Shown here one piece after another: positions 1 to 8,118 of a stretch of DNA of 14,447 nucleotides (position 1 is its first letter; each line of letters opens with the position of its first letter). A model generated the notes under the pieces. The model did no database searches, was not told the origin of the DNA, and saw only the letters and a program-made list of their open reading frames with translations. Source of the stretch: Hyphococcus sp. (lineage in GTDB: Bacteria > Pseudomonadota > Alphaproteobacteria > Caulobacterales > Parvularculaceae); contig BQJH01000047.1 in assembly GCA_021604605.1 (NCBI GenBank), positions 1-14,447 of the forward strand. Reading direction: 5' to 3'. Made by a program: the position numbers and the translations under genes.

Positions 1-93
1 AAGCATCGCCTTGGCAGATTGGGTCGTTTCTTGCGCGTCGGCATTTGCAACAAACACAACGACCGCAAAGAGGACGGAGACAAAACGCAACAT
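1..93 (-). CDS. Exported protein of unknown function, N-terminal fragment
   Basis: Only the first 31 codons are inside the window, and the gene runs off the left edge. The translation begins MLRFVSVLFAVVVFVANADA and continues QETTQSAKAML. This is a classical Sec signal peptide: Arg at position 3, a hydrophobic core at residues 4-16, and an A-D-A/Q site suggesting signal peptidase I cleavage after residue 20. There is no lipobox cysteine, so the product is probably periplasmic or an outer-membrane protein. A weak GGGA lies a few bases upstream of the ATG. It follows lppC on the same strand with a 42-base gap, so the two may be co-transcribed. Too little is visible to assign a family. Confidence 0.7.
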   Translation of the reverse strand, partial: MLRFVSVLFAVVVFVANADAQETTQSAKAML

Positions 94-135
94 AAAATCC
101 CGATCAGAAAACTTCAAAAACGCGTTGCGTCAAAA

Positions 136-1473
136 TTAAAAGCCTGGCGCGAAGCTTCGCGGCGCCGGATCAATCGTCAAAATACCGCCAGGCTGAATTT
201 CCAGAATAGCCAGGCCACGCTCAACGGAGCCGTCCGGGTTGAGGCGAAATAGTCCGTCAGCGCCAAAATAACCGTTCGGGTCCGTAATCGCTTCGGCTGA
301 AAAATACCCGCGACGGCGGTCACTCGCCGCAAGACGAGCCGTGAGCAGCGTTGCGTCATAGGCAAGGGATGCAAGACGCGGCGGCGCAGAACCGAACGAA
401 CCGGCGTAGCGGTTCTCAAAATTACGGGTAATTTCTGGATCAGGAGCGGCAAACCACCCCCCTCGCAAGGCGGGCTCACGGGTCAGTCTTGGGTTTTTCC
501 ACGCCGAGACACCCAGAAGTTTCACCCGTGTAATATCAACATTGTAAAATGGCAGAAGCGGCGCCAGCGCCCGCAGGAGCGTTCCCTGCTCCGGCATCAA
601 AACCGCCTGATAACCTTGCGTGTACCCGGCTTCAACGTTTTGAGCTGCTGGCCGATTGCCTTCATACTCATGGCGCATTTCAAGCGGTATAATTTCTTTG
701 GAATATTGCGCCAGACGTTTCGCTGGCGCGAGCATCGCATCAGGTTCTTGTTCATAGCGCTCTTCGTGAACAATCGTCCCCCCACGGATAAAAACTTCTT
801 CCGCAAAGGCGCTGGAAACCCGGTTGCCATATTCTGTCATTGGCGCGAGTACGCCAAAGCGGGTCATCTCCTGGTTGACGGCGTATTCTGTCACCCGTGA
901 AATTTCGAGCTCAGGAGGGAAGCTGAGAAGATAAACGCCATTGCCGCCAGCTTTTAAATCAGAAGAAAACGCAATCATCGGTGTTCTGGCGGAACGCGCA
1001 ACAACGGCGGCGGCCTCAACGGATTCAGAAAACAAGGGGCCTAAAAGTATCTCGGCGCCGTCAGCCATGGCTGATCTTGCCGCCGCCGCCGCACCATCGG
1101 CGGAACCTTTTGTGTCCTTCGGGATCAATAAGAAACGATCATCGCCCGCATCAAACGCCGCCATCTGCGCTGCATCGAACATTGCGGAGGCGACTTTTTG
1201 CGCCGCTTCACTTGGGGCGGAAAAAGGCAACAAAAGCCCAACGCGCACCGGCTCTTTGCCATCCATGTGCCGTGGCTCAACAAAACCTCGCCGATCATAC
1301 CGGCGCGCCTCTTCCTGATAGTCAGGCAATGGCGTTGGTTCAGTAACCGGGCGATCAGGCTGGGCGATCACCGGCGGACCGGGTCGGCTCGGCGTCGAAC
1401 CGCATGACGCCAGCAAAATAGCAAAAAATGCGAGAACACCTGTTCTCATCACCGTCTCAACATTCACTCGCAT
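136..1473 (-). CDS. lppC: LppC/LpoA-family lipoprotein, penicillin-binding protein activator
   Basis: This 445-residue lipoprotein belongs to the LppC (YraM/LpoA) family. In gammaproteobacteria the founder sits in the outer membrane and activates the peptidoglycan synthase PBP1A; the same role here is inference. Residues 10-24 are a lipoprotein signal ending in the lipobox LASC, with the lipidated Cys at 24. Gly at +2 does not signal inner-membrane retention. A proline-rich linker covers about residues 27-50. From about residue 75 (PVRVGLLLPFSAP) there is a type I periplasmic-binding fold, with motifs such as ILLGPLFSESV (142-152) and TPMIAFSSD (164-172). The large N-terminal TPR domain of E. 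coli LpoA is absent, as is usual in alphaproteobacteria. The start at 1473 is supported by an AAGGTG ribosome-binding site six bases upstream; Met9 is a weaker alternative. The gene is divergent from rsmI, a linkage also seen in E. coli (rsmI/lpoA). Confidence 0.9.
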   Translation of the reverse strand: MRVNVETVMRTGVLAFFAILLASCGSTPSRPGPPVIAQPDRPVTEPTPLPDYQEEARRYDRRGFVEPRHMDGKEPVRVGLLLPFSAPSEAAQKVASAMFDAAQMAAFDAGDDRFLLIPKDTKGSADGAAAAARSAMADGAEILLGPLFSESVEAAAVVARSARTPMIAFSSDLKAGGNGVYLLSFPPELEISRVTEYAVNQEMTRFGVLAPMTEYGNRVSSAFAEEVFIRGGTIVHEERYEQEPDAMLAPAKRLAQYSKEIIPLEMRHEYEGNRPAAQNVEAGYTQGYQAVLMPEQGTLLRALAPLLPFYNVDITRVKLLGVSAWKNPRLTREPALRGGWFAAPDPEITRNFENRYAGSFGSAPPRLASLAYDATLLTARLAASDRRRGYFSAEAITDPNGYFGADGLFRLNPDGSVERGLAILEIQPGGILTIDPAPRSFAPGF

Positions 1474-1479
1474 TCATCC

Positions 1480-1485
1480 CACCTT
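1480..1485 (-). promoter_or_regulatory. Ribosome-binding site of lppC
   Basis: On the minus strand this reads AAGGTG, six bases before the ATG at 1473. It favours that start over the internal Met at codon 9. Confidence 0.6.
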
Positions 1486-1578
1486 TTTGCCCGCTTAGCT
1501 GGCGCGCAGGTTAGCCGCCCCCGCCGCCTTCGTAAACTATAGACGTACCGCCATCGACCGGCTCTATATTCCAGAGAA

Positions 1579-2466
1579 ATGATTGACGCCGCGGCGACAG
1601 AAGGCCAATCCTTTCTCATGGAACCTCGGTCGATAATCTTAAAATCCGGTCTTTATGTGACGGCCACCCCAATCGGCAATCTTGGCGATATGACCTATCG
1701 GGCTGTGGAAACCATGAAAGCGGCGGACCTGATCTTGTGCGAGGACACGAGGCAAACCGCCAAGCTCTGCTCGGCCTACGGGATCGAGACGCCGCGCTCG
1801 CCCTATCATGATCACAATGCCGCCCGAGTCCGCCCCGGTATCATTACAAAAATGCAAGATGGGGCCGCGATCTGCCTCGTCTCTGACGCTGGCACGCCCC
1901 TGATCTCTGATCCGGGCTATAAACTGGTTCGTGAGGCCCGTGACGCAGGGCTCGATGTTTTCCCTGTCCCCGGCGCCAACGCCGCGATCACCGCTCTTTG
2001 CGCAGCCGGCGCACCAAGCGATCAATTCTTTTTTGCAGGCTTCCCTCCAAGCAAATCAGGCGCACGCGAGCAAGTTTTCAACTCTCTCTCTACGGTTCCC
2101 GGAGTCATCGCTTTTTATGAAACAGGGCCACGCCTTGGCGATAGCTTGATCGCCATGGCGAAAGCGTTTGGGGACCGTCAGGCGGTTGTCGCACGGGAAT
2201 TAACAAAGCTGCATGAGGAGTTTCGCGAAGGCATATTGATGGAGCTTGGGCAATCCTACAAAGATCAGCCGCCCAAAGGCGAAATTGTTATTCTTGTTTT
2301 CCCTGCAGAAAACCGTCCCGTCGACGATAAAGATATCAATGACTACCTACAAAACGCATTGGAAGAGATGAGCGTGAAGGATGCCGCCGCTGCAGCCGCA
2401 CAAGAACTCGGCATTGCAAAAAAGACTGCCTATCAGCGGGCGCTAGCGATCAAGGAACGCCGATGA
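1579..2466 (+). CDS. rsmI: 16S rRNA (cytidine-1402-2'-O)-methyltransferase RsmI
   Basis: RsmI uses S-adenosylmethionine to methylate the 2'-OH of C1402 in the ribosomal decoding centre. The tetrapyrrole-methylase fold signatures are clear: TATPIGNLGD (28-37), CEDTR (54-58), SDAGTPLISDPG (102-113), PVPGANA (129-135), FAGFPP (152-157) and FYETGPR (179-185). The C-terminus has the typical Ala-rich helix followed by GIAKKTAYQRAL. The 295-residue length is normal. The start is uncertain. The ATG at 1579 gives a short extension before the conserved core, and the in-frame ATG at 1618 (Met14) is equally possible; neither has a strong Shine-Dalgarno sequence. The stop overlaps the yraN start (ATGA), so the two are translationally coupled. 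Confidence 0.96.
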   Translation: MIDAAATEGQSFLMEPRSIILKSGLYVTATPIGNLGDMTYRAVETMKAADLILCEDTRQTAKLCSAYGIETPRSPYHDHNAARVRPGIITKMQDGAAICLVSDAGTPLISDPGYKLVREARDAGLDVFPVPGANAAITALCAAGAPSDQFFFAGFPPSKSGAREQVFNSLSTVPGVIAFYETGPRLGDSLIAMAKAFGDRQAVVARELTKLHEEFREGILMELGQSYKDQPPKGEIVILVFPAENRPVDDKDINDYLQNALEEMSVKDAAAAAAQELGIAKKTAYQRALAIKERR

Positions 2467-2834
2467 AGGCGACGCCCCAAAGCCGCCGCCGATCAGAAGC
2501 CGCAGGTCGGCGCGCAGAATGGCTCGCCGCATTCTTGATGATGGCGAAAGGGTTTTCCATCGTCCGCCGACGCTTCAAAGCGCCAAATGGTGAAATCGAC
2601 TTGATCGCGAAACGCGGCAAATTACTGGTGTTTGTTGAAGTAAAATCCCGCGCGCAGCTGGATAGCGCTATTGAGGCCGTTACTCACACCAATCGCCGCC
2701 GGGTCAGTAACGCGGCCGGAATGTTTCTCGCGCACAACCCAGACCTTGCGCAAATGGATATGCGTTACGATATTATCGCCATTGCAGGATGGCGGATGCG
2801 CCATCTGACGAACGCTTGGCAGGATGATTTCTGA
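2463..2834 (+). CDS. yraN: YraN/UPF0102 family endonuclease-like protein
   Basis: This 123-residue protein is of the UPF0102 (YraN) family, which has a predicted restriction-endonuclease-like (PD-(D/E)XK) fold. Its biological role has not been settled. The family pattern is intact: an N-terminal helix with GRRAEWLAAF (15-24), then GEIDLIAKRG (43-52) carrying Asp46, and LVFVEVKSR (55-63) carrying Glu59 and Lys61. This gives a complete D...E-x-K triad, so catalytic competence is plausible. Length is typical. It overlaps the end of rsmI by four bases, which matches the rsmI-yraN neighbourhood common in proteobacteria. Confidence 0.93.
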   Translation: MKATPQSRRRSEAAGRRAEWLAAFLMMAKGFSIVRRRFKAPNGEIDLIAKRGKLLVFVEVKSRAQLDSAIEAVTHTNRRRVSNAAGMFLAHNPDLAQMDMRYDIIAIAGWRMRHLTNAWQDDF

Positions 2835-2928
2835 GCAGGTGTAAAAACGGAAAATTGATGGTGTGGCAGTTTTCATCACCGGCAAATGGCGCCAATCAAA
2901 AGGGATATTTCGGGGGCGAACAAAATAC

Positions 2929-2934
2929 GAAGGA
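2929..2934 (+). promoter_or_regulatory. Ribosome-binding site fixing the BON lipoprotein start
   Basis: GAAGGA lies nine bases upstream of the ATG at 2944. It supports that start over the ATG-less extension of the frame back to 2863, which would put 27 charged residues in front of the lipoprotein signal. Confidence 0.6.
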
Positions 2935-2943
2935 ACCATATTG

Positions 2944-3501
2944 ATGATCGCACTACCCAAACGATGGATACTCGCTGCAGGGTTGGCCGCAGCCCTTTCC
3001 GCCTGCGCTTCCAGCCGCTCCCTTGATGAGAGCTTTTCTGACCTCACCGGCAATACACAACTGAAAACCGTCTTATTTTCAGACCGGCAGTTTGACTACT
3101 CAAACATCGATACGACTTTGCTCGAAGGGCGTCTCATGTTAACCGGTTCAATGTGGAGTGAAGAAGGCAGGCAGCGCTTACTTGCCAATGCGTGGAAAGC
3201 TGAAGGCGTTAAGCTGGTCATTGATGAAGTTTTGATCGGCGACAAAACATCCTTTGGCCAAGGCTTTGAAGATACACGCATTGACAAAGCATTGCGCGCG
3301 AGCCTGATTGCTGATGAAGACGTCACAAGCGGACGCTTTAAGTTTTCAGTTTCGGAGGCTGTTGTTTATGTTCTTGGCGCTGCCCGCAGCAAAGAAGAAA
3401 TGGACAAGACGTTGAAGATTGCCCAATCAATCAGCGGTGTAGAAAAAGTTGTCAGCCATATCGTCATCAGCCCGCCCGGCGTGATCAAACAAAACCCTTA
3501 A
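2944..3501 (+). CDS. Dual BON-domain lipoprotein, DolP/YraP-like
   Basis: This is a predicted outer-membrane lipoprotein of 185 residues, very close in size to E. coli DolP (YraP), which maintains outer-membrane integrity. From the chosen start, residues 1-20 are a signal peptide (positively charged KR, then an Ala/Leu core) ending in the lipobox LSAC with Cys21. The +2 residue is Ala, compatible with Lol sorting to the outer membrane. Two BON-like repeats follow, at about 37-98 and 110-175. Each has the helix-then-strand pattern, with internal glycines as in GRLMLTGSM and AVVYVLGAARS, and the second ends SGVEKVVSHIVI. The family links to lppC/rsmI/yraN here as in the E. coli yraM-yraN-diaA-yraP region. 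The longer frame from 2863 is rejected because it buries the signal peptide. Orthology to DolP is inferred from domains and context. Confidence 0.9.
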   Translation: MIALPKRWILAAGLAAALSACASSRSLDESFSDLTGNTQLKTVLFSDRQFDYSNIDTTLLEGRLMLTGSMWSEEGRQRLLANAWKAEGVKLVIDEVLIGDKTSFGQGFEDTRIDKALRASLIADEDVTSGRFKFSVSEAVVYVLGAARSKEEMDKTLKIAQSISGVEKVVSHIVISPPGVIKQNP

Positions 3502-3529
3502 AACCCGAAAAGAAAGCAACGACTGCGGC

Positions 3530-4477
3530 ATGCTTAAAATTGCTATACAGATGGACCCGATCGAAGATGTCGACGTTCACGCCGACACATCTTTTGATAT
3601 GGCGCTTGAAGCATACAGCCGCGGCCATGAAGTCTGGGTATATGCGGCGGGGAGTTTACAACTCTATCAGGGCAATGTTTTTGCACGCGCGCAACACGCA
3701 ACAGATCTGCAACGGGAGCAAGGCAAACACGTTAAACTCTCCTCTAAAGAGCAGGTTGATTTACGAAGTTTTGACGTCATCCTGATCCGCCAGGACCCGC
3801 CTTTTGACATGGCGTATATTACAGCAGCGCAAATTCTAGAGCGATTGCAACCCGATGTTTTGATCCTGAATGATCCGCGCGCCATCCGCGATGCGCCAGA
3901 AAAACTTTTTGTCACCGAATTTGAAGACTTAACACCGCCGACTCTCATCACCAGCGATCTTGAAGCGGTGCGCGCCTTTAAGATCGAGCACGAAGACGTC
4001 ATCATAAAACCGCTTTATGGAAATGGCGGCGCCGGTGTTTTTCGCGTCAAACCCGATGATGGAAACTTCAACGCGCTACTGGAAATGTTTGCGGAACATT
4101 TTCATGAGCCAATCATTGCACAAAAGTTTTTACCGTCGGTCACAAAAGGCGACAAGCGCATCATCCTGATTGATGGGGAAGCCGTTGGCGCCATCAACCG
4201 CGTGCCGGCCGCAGGAGAAACCCGGTCTAATATGCATGTCGGCGGGCGAGCGGAAGCGGTAGAGATGAATGAACGCGACCAGGAAATATGCGACCGTATC
4301 GGGCCGGCGCTCTCTGAACGAGGGCTGATTTTTGCCGGCATTGATGTCATTGGGGACTATCTGACCGAGATAAACGTCACCTCCCCCACTGGGGTGCAGG
4401 AAGTCCGCCGCTTTGGCGGCGCGGACATATCGGCCCTGCTCTGGGATTGGGTTGAAGGTCGGGTTGAAAGCGAATAA
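3530..4477 (+). CDS. gshB: Glutathione synthetase
   Basis: This cytosolic ATP-grasp enzyme joins gamma-glutamylcysteine and glycine to form glutathione. At 315 residues it has full bacterial GshB length. Landmarks are AIQMDP near the N-terminus (5-10), RQDPPFD (87-93), LNDPRAIRDAPEKL (113-126), the ATP-binding IIKPLYGNGGAGVFR (158-172), KGDKRIIL (206-213), and INRVPAAGE followed by RSNMHVGG (222-239). The metal-binding end is GIDVIGDYLTEINVTSPTG (270-288). No key residue appears lost. It starts 28 bases after the BON gene with only a weak ribosome-binding site. A gshB just after yraN and related genes is a usual alphaproteobacterial arrangement. Confidence 0.97.
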   Translation: MLKIAIQMDPIEDVDVHADTSFDMALEAYSRGHEVWVYAAGSLQLYQGNVFARAQHATDLQREQGKHVKLSSKEQVDLRSFDVILIRQDPPFDMAYITAAQILERLQPDVLILNDPRAIRDAPEKLFVTEFEDLTPPTLITSDLEAVRAFKIEHEDVIIKPLYGNGGAGVFRVKPDDGNFNALLEMFAEHFHEPIIAQKFLPSVTKGDKRIILIDGEAVGAINRVPAAGETRSNMHVGGRAEAVEMNERDQEICDRIGPALSERGLIFAGIDVIGDYLTEINVTSPTGVQEVRRFGGADISALLWDWVEGRVESE

Positions 4478-4576
4478 ACAAGCCCGCCCGATGGCTGGTC
4501 AGGAAAACTTCCACATTGCATGCTGGCCTCAATAAGATCAAAAGGATGAGGCGTCAGTGATTGCGGCGTCACCGGA

Positions 4577-5755
4577 ATGACCATGACGCATACTCCAGAA
4601 AACTCTGTAAGCGAACAAACAAAGAAAAAACTGCGAATTGCACTTTTTTCCGGCAATTATAATTATGTAATGGATGGCCCTGTGCGGGCGCTCAACATGC
4701 TGGTTGCCCATCTTGAAGAACGCGGCCATGAAGTGCTTGTCTTTGCCCCAACAATTAAAGAGCCAGCTTTTGCCCATTCCGGTACGCTGATTTCAGCGCC
4801 GTCTTTTGCACTCCCGGGGCGAAGTGAATACAGGCTGGCGGTGGGAATGAGCGGCGAAATCAAGCAGCGCCTTAAAGATTTAAACCCTGATCTTATTCAT
4901 TTATCTGCGCCAGATTATCTTGGCTATCGGGCGCTACGATACGCGCGTAAAAACCACATTCCCGCTGTTGCCTCTTTTCATACGCGCTTCGATACATATC
5001 CGCGCTATTATAGCGCCAGTTGGCTGGAAAAATATCTCACAAACTATATGCGGTTTTTCTATTCTCGCTGCGAGCAGGTTTACGCCCCGTCACAATCTAT
5101 GGCCGATGAGCTAAGCGAAGACGGGATCGGTCAAGATATCCGGTTATGGACACGCGGTGTCGACAATGTGCAATTCAACCCTGACAAGCGCGACATGGAA
5201 TGGCGACGATCACTGGGCTTTAGTGATGATGATATCGTCGTAGCTTTTGTCGGACGGCTGGTCCTTGAAAAAGGTATCGATGTTTTTGTTGAGACTATGT
5301 CTCGCGCCAAGGGCGTCAAAGCACTCGTTGTCGGTGAAGGGCCCGAAAGCGCCGCCTTCGCAGAAAAACTCAGCACCGGTCATTTCACTGGCCACCTCAA
5401 AGGCGACAAGCTCGCCCGCGCTTATGCCAGCGCTGATATTTTCTTTAATCCCAGCATCACAGAAACTTTTGGCAATGTAACCCTTGAGGCTATGGCTTGC
5501 GCCACCACACCGCTCTGCGCCAATGCTGCAGGCAGCGCCTCCCTGATTGAACATGAGACAACAGGCTTGCTGGCCGAACCCAATACAGAGGCCTTTCTGG
5601 TTGCTTTGGAACGCCTCGCCGGAGATGGCGAATTACGCAATCGCCTGAGCGCCACCGCACGCGAACGGGCGCTTGATTATTCATGGGCGGTGATTTTGGA
5701 TCATCTTATTGATGATTATCACGAAGCCATCAGAAAATTCCGGCCCGCCACATAA
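4577..5755 (+). CDS. GT4-family glycosyltransferase (GT-B fold)
   Basis: This 392-residue retaining glycosyltransferase has GT-B fold and resembles the group containing MgtA/PimA-type mannosyltransferases and SqdX-type glycolipid synthases. The N-terminal acceptor domain has LRIALFSGNYNYVMDGPVR (19-37), and the conserved segment SFHTRFDTYPRYY lies at 133-145. The C-terminal donor domain has FVGRLVLEKG (224-233), GEGP (253-256), TGHL (271-274), and the nucleotide-sugar motif SADIFFNPSITETFGNVTLE (285-304), with Glu296 and Glu304 forming the E-x7-E signature. There is no signal peptide or transmembrane helix, so it is cytosolic or peripheral. Donor and acceptor cannot be read from sequence; a lipid acceptor is a reasonable guess. 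The start could instead be the ATG two codons later at 4583. A membrane-protein gene follows after 53 bases. Confidence 0.92.
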   Translation: MTMTHTPENSVSEQTKKKLRIALFSGNYNYVMDGPVRALNMLVAHLEERGHEVLVFAPTIKEPAFAHSGTLISAPSFALPGRSEYRLAVGMSGEIKQRLKDLNPDLIHLSAPDYLGYRALRYARKNHIPAVASFHTRFDTYPRYYSASWLEKYLTNYMRFFYSRCEQVYAPSQSMADELSEDGIGQDIRLWTRGVDNVQFNPDKRDMEWRRSLGFSDDDIVVAFVGRLVLEKGIDVFVETMSRAKGVKALVVGEGPESAAFAEKLSTGHFTGHLKGDKLARAYASADIFFNPSITETFGNVTLEAMACATTPLCANAAGSASLIEHETTGLLAEPNTEAFLVALERLAGDGELRNRLSATARERALDYSWAVILDHLIDDYHEAIRKFRPAT

Positions 5756-5808
5756 GGCAAATCAGGGTGCTCAGGTAACGCCTAAAAAAGACGGGAAGTA
5801 ACAAAGCG

Positions 5809-6792
5809 ATGGTCGCATGGCGCAACCACTGGGAGAGTGTCCAAACACGATGGCGCAGTTTGCGCGAACGTGAGGATGTTCAACGCGCCCTCACCATTTT
5901 GCAATATGCGCTTTTCGCTGCTGTCGTCGCCTATCTGATATACCGCCTTAGCCAGGTTGGGTGGATGGAGGTTGCACAATCGCTTCCGGCCTCTCCCTGG
6001 TTTTATATATTCTTTACCCTGCGCTTTTTGGCGTTGCCGATTTCTGAACTCGCCATTTACGAGATCGTCTGGTCAACACCGCTGGTCAGGCACTTCTTCG
6101 TCTTCGTCAGAAAGCGGGTCTACAATTTTGCGGTCATGGGCTATTCCGGTGAGGCGTTTTTAACGGTTTGGGCAAGGCGCACCCTGCATATACCCAACAA
6201 AAAAATCCTTGTTGGCGTAAAAGATAATAACTTGCTCTCCGCCTTCGCCTCTAACGCCGCAACCGTCATCCTCATTATCATCCTCGCCATCACAGGCGGA
6301 TTGGGTGCAGGACTGAAGGCTTTTCCAGGCGCTAAATGGCTATTTGCTCTCGCCTTCACCAGTGCTTCAACACTGGCCATTCTGGTCGCCACTTTCAGGG
6401 AAAAGCTGCTGGCGCTGCCGCGCGGGATCATGCCGAAGCTCTTGACCGTTCATGGATCACGGCAGGTTCTGATCATTTTGCTCCACGCCGCGATGTACGC
6501 CGCCGCCCTGCCCGGCGCGCCGCTAATGGCGTGGCTCACTTTTATTGCACTGCAACTGGTCTTGAGCCGCATCCCGTTTCTTCCCAATCAGGACATTGTT
6601 TACCTCACTGCCGCCCTAAGCCTTTCACCGATCGTGAATGCGCCAGAAGCGGCCGTCGCCGGCATGCTGGTGGCAGAGGCCGGACTATCTCAAATCTTCA
6701 ATGCCGTGATGTTCCTCGCCACGGCCCATTTGGCGCGGCGCAACCCAAAAACGACGCCGAGCGCACTTCACAAGCAGGAAGCTGCTGAATAA
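5809..6792 (+). CDS. Polytopic inner-membrane protein, possibly a flippase-like protein
   Basis: I do not recognise this 327-residue protein with certainty. It begins with a charged amphipathic stretch (1-28), and then has about seven hydrophobic segments: near 29-46, 63-85, 150-168, 177-195, 218-236, 238-254 and 280-306. A loop around 100-140 carries YNFAVMGYSGEAFLTVW (105-121), with conserved-looking Gly-Glu, and PFLPNQDIVY (256-265) precedes a late helical pair. This layout loosely resembles the LPG_synthase_TM (COG0392/UPF0104) flippase-like superfamily, with a GE motif midway and a Pro-rich loop before the last helices, but the match is weak. Its placement 53 bases after a GT4 glycosyltransferase and 120 bases before lptF suggests an envelope-lipid or glycan role. 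That is inference from context. A GGGAAG lies about 12 bases before the ATG. Confidence 0.85.
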   Translation: MVAWRNHWESVQTRWRSLREREDVQRALTILQYALFAAVVAYLIYRLSQVGWMEVAQSLPASPWFYIFFTLRFLALPISELAIYEIVWSTPLVRHFFVFVRKRVYNFAVMGYSGEAFLTVWARRTLHIPNKKILVGVKDNNLLSAFASNAATVILIIILAITGGLGAGLKAFPGAKWLFALAFTSASTLAILVATFREKLLALPRGIMPKLLTVHGSRQVLIILLHAAMYAAALPGAPLMAWLTFIALQLVLSRIPFLPNQDIVYLTAALSLSPIVNAPEAAVAGMLVAEAGLSQIFNAVMFLATAHLARRNPKTTPSALHKQEAAE

Positions 6793-6912
6793 TCGCGTGA
6801 ATCTCGCTTGCCGCCTTCCCGAGTGGCCCGGAATTCGCTACAGACCTTGCTTTCCGCCTTTTCTTTATCGGATCGGCGCCCAAAAGATTTCCTTTGGTGA
6901 GCCACGCCGTCC

Positions 6913-8118
6913 ATGAGTCTTGTTGACCGTTATATTTTACGCACAATTGCGACACCGCTGATCCTGGCGCTTGGCGTTGCGGGCATGCTCCTCCTCTTGG
7001 AAAATATGCTGCGCCTTTTTGACTTCGTCCTTGCCGAACAAGGCCCCGTAGACGTCGTCTGGCGGATGCTAGCTAATCTGGTGCCGCATTATCTCGGGCT
7101 TGCGCTTCCCCTCGGCACATTTCTCGGGATCATGCTTGCCTTTCGTAACCTGTCGATGTCCAGTGAGCTTGATGCACTCAGCTCCAGCGGCGCCTCTTTT
7201 GGACGATTACTAAGACCGGTTTATATGCTGGTTCTTGTCCTGATCGTTGTTGACTTCCTGTTGGTCTCTTACATCCAACCTTACGCGCAATATAAATATC
7301 GGCAGATAAGTTTTGATGTCACGAGCGGCGCTCTTGGCATAAAAATCCCGGCCGGTGAGTTCATTGAGATTTCTGACCGGATCACGATCAGACTGGAGGA
7401 AATCAACACCGAAACTCGCGAAGCGGTGAACATTTTTCTTGAGAGAGAAAACACCGATGGCGGCAAGACCGTGATCACAGCAAAGCGCGCAACGATCTCA
7501 ACCACGCCCAAAATTACTTCCCTGTTGATGAAAATGGAGCAGGGCCGTCAGATTATTATCGATCCTTTGGGCGAACGTATTCAGGCGCTAAACTTCGATA
7601 GCTTTGACCTTGAGATAGATTTACCGGCAATTGGCGAATTTCGCGCCCGAGGCGGAGATGAACGCGAAGCCACCTTTAACGAAATCGTCCGGGCCCTGCA
7701 GGGGGACACAAATATAAGCGCCGCAGAGTATTCAGATTACCGCGCCGGCTTTCACTGGCGAATTATTCACCCACTGACATTTTTGGTGATGCCAATTTTG
7801 GCTATCGCAACCGGCGTTACCGGCCGACGCAAAGCCTCAACTCTAAAGCCCATAGTAGGCGTTGCTATTCTCATTATTTATCATGAGCTGCTGGAAGAAT
7901 GGGGGATGGTGGCCGCTGCGGAAGGCCGTCTGTCGCCATATATTTCCATGTGGGGGGTGTTCGCGGTATTCACCATCATATCTATCCTGATGTATAGCGG
8001 GTCGATTGAACAGGCGCGGGCAACGAAAGTGATGACCCGCAGCCAGGCATCGCCGCCAAGACTTGCCAGCGCTGAAGCCGGTGCAGGAGCCAGTGCACAG
8101 AAAGGCAGCGCGTCATGA
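6913..8118 (+). CDS. lptF: LPS export ABC transporter permease LptF
   Basis: LptF is one of the two permeases of the LptB2FG transporter, which extracts lipopolysaccharide from the inner membrane and passes it to the LptC/A/D bridge. The 401-residue protein has the standard plan: three N-terminal membrane segments (about 10-32, 57-78, 103-121), a periplasmic beta-jellyroll (about 130-260), and three C-terminal membrane segments (about 284-302, 312-328, 343-361). The LptB coupling region SSELDALSSSGASFGRL is at 83-99. VDRYILRT at the N-terminus is family-typical. The C-terminal tail (about 367-401) is Ala/Ser-rich and probably disordered. It is coupled to lptG by an ATGA overlap. No strong ribosome-binding site is seen upstream. 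Confidence 0.95.
   Translation: MSLVDRYILRTIATPLILALGVAGMLLLLENMLRLFDFVLAEQGPVDVVWRMLANLVPHYLGLALPLGTFLGIMLAFRNLSMSSELDALSSSGASFGRLLRPVYMLVLVLIVVDFLLVSYIQPYAQYKYRQISFDVTSGALGIKIPAGEFIEISDRITIRLEEINTETREAVNIFLERENTDGGKTVITAKRATISTTPKITSLLMKMEQGRQIIIDPLGERIQALNFDSFDLEIDLPAIGEFRARGGDEREATFNEIVRALQGDTNISAAEYSDYRAGFHWRIIHPLTFLVMPILAIATGVTGRRKASTLKPIVGVAILIIYHELLEEWGMVAAAEGRLSPYISMWGVFAVFTIISILMYSGSIEQARATKVMTRSQASPPRLASAEAGAGASAQKGSAS

Noticed and set aside
616..1407. Several plus-strand open frames of 69-125 codons opposite lppC
   Set aside because: They lie entirely antisense to a well-supported lipoprotein gene, are low-complexity or unrecognisable, and have no ribosome-binding sites or family motifs.
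2863..2943. 27-codon N-terminal extension of the BON lipoprotein
   Set aside because: It would bury the lipoprotein signal behind a charged stretch. A good ribosome-binding site and the signal peptide both point to the ATG at 2944.
6808..6844. TTGCCG and GCTACAGA upstream of lptF as a Caulobacter-type housekeeping promoter
   Set aside because: The 23-base spacer is too long for the consensus and the -10 match is only partial.
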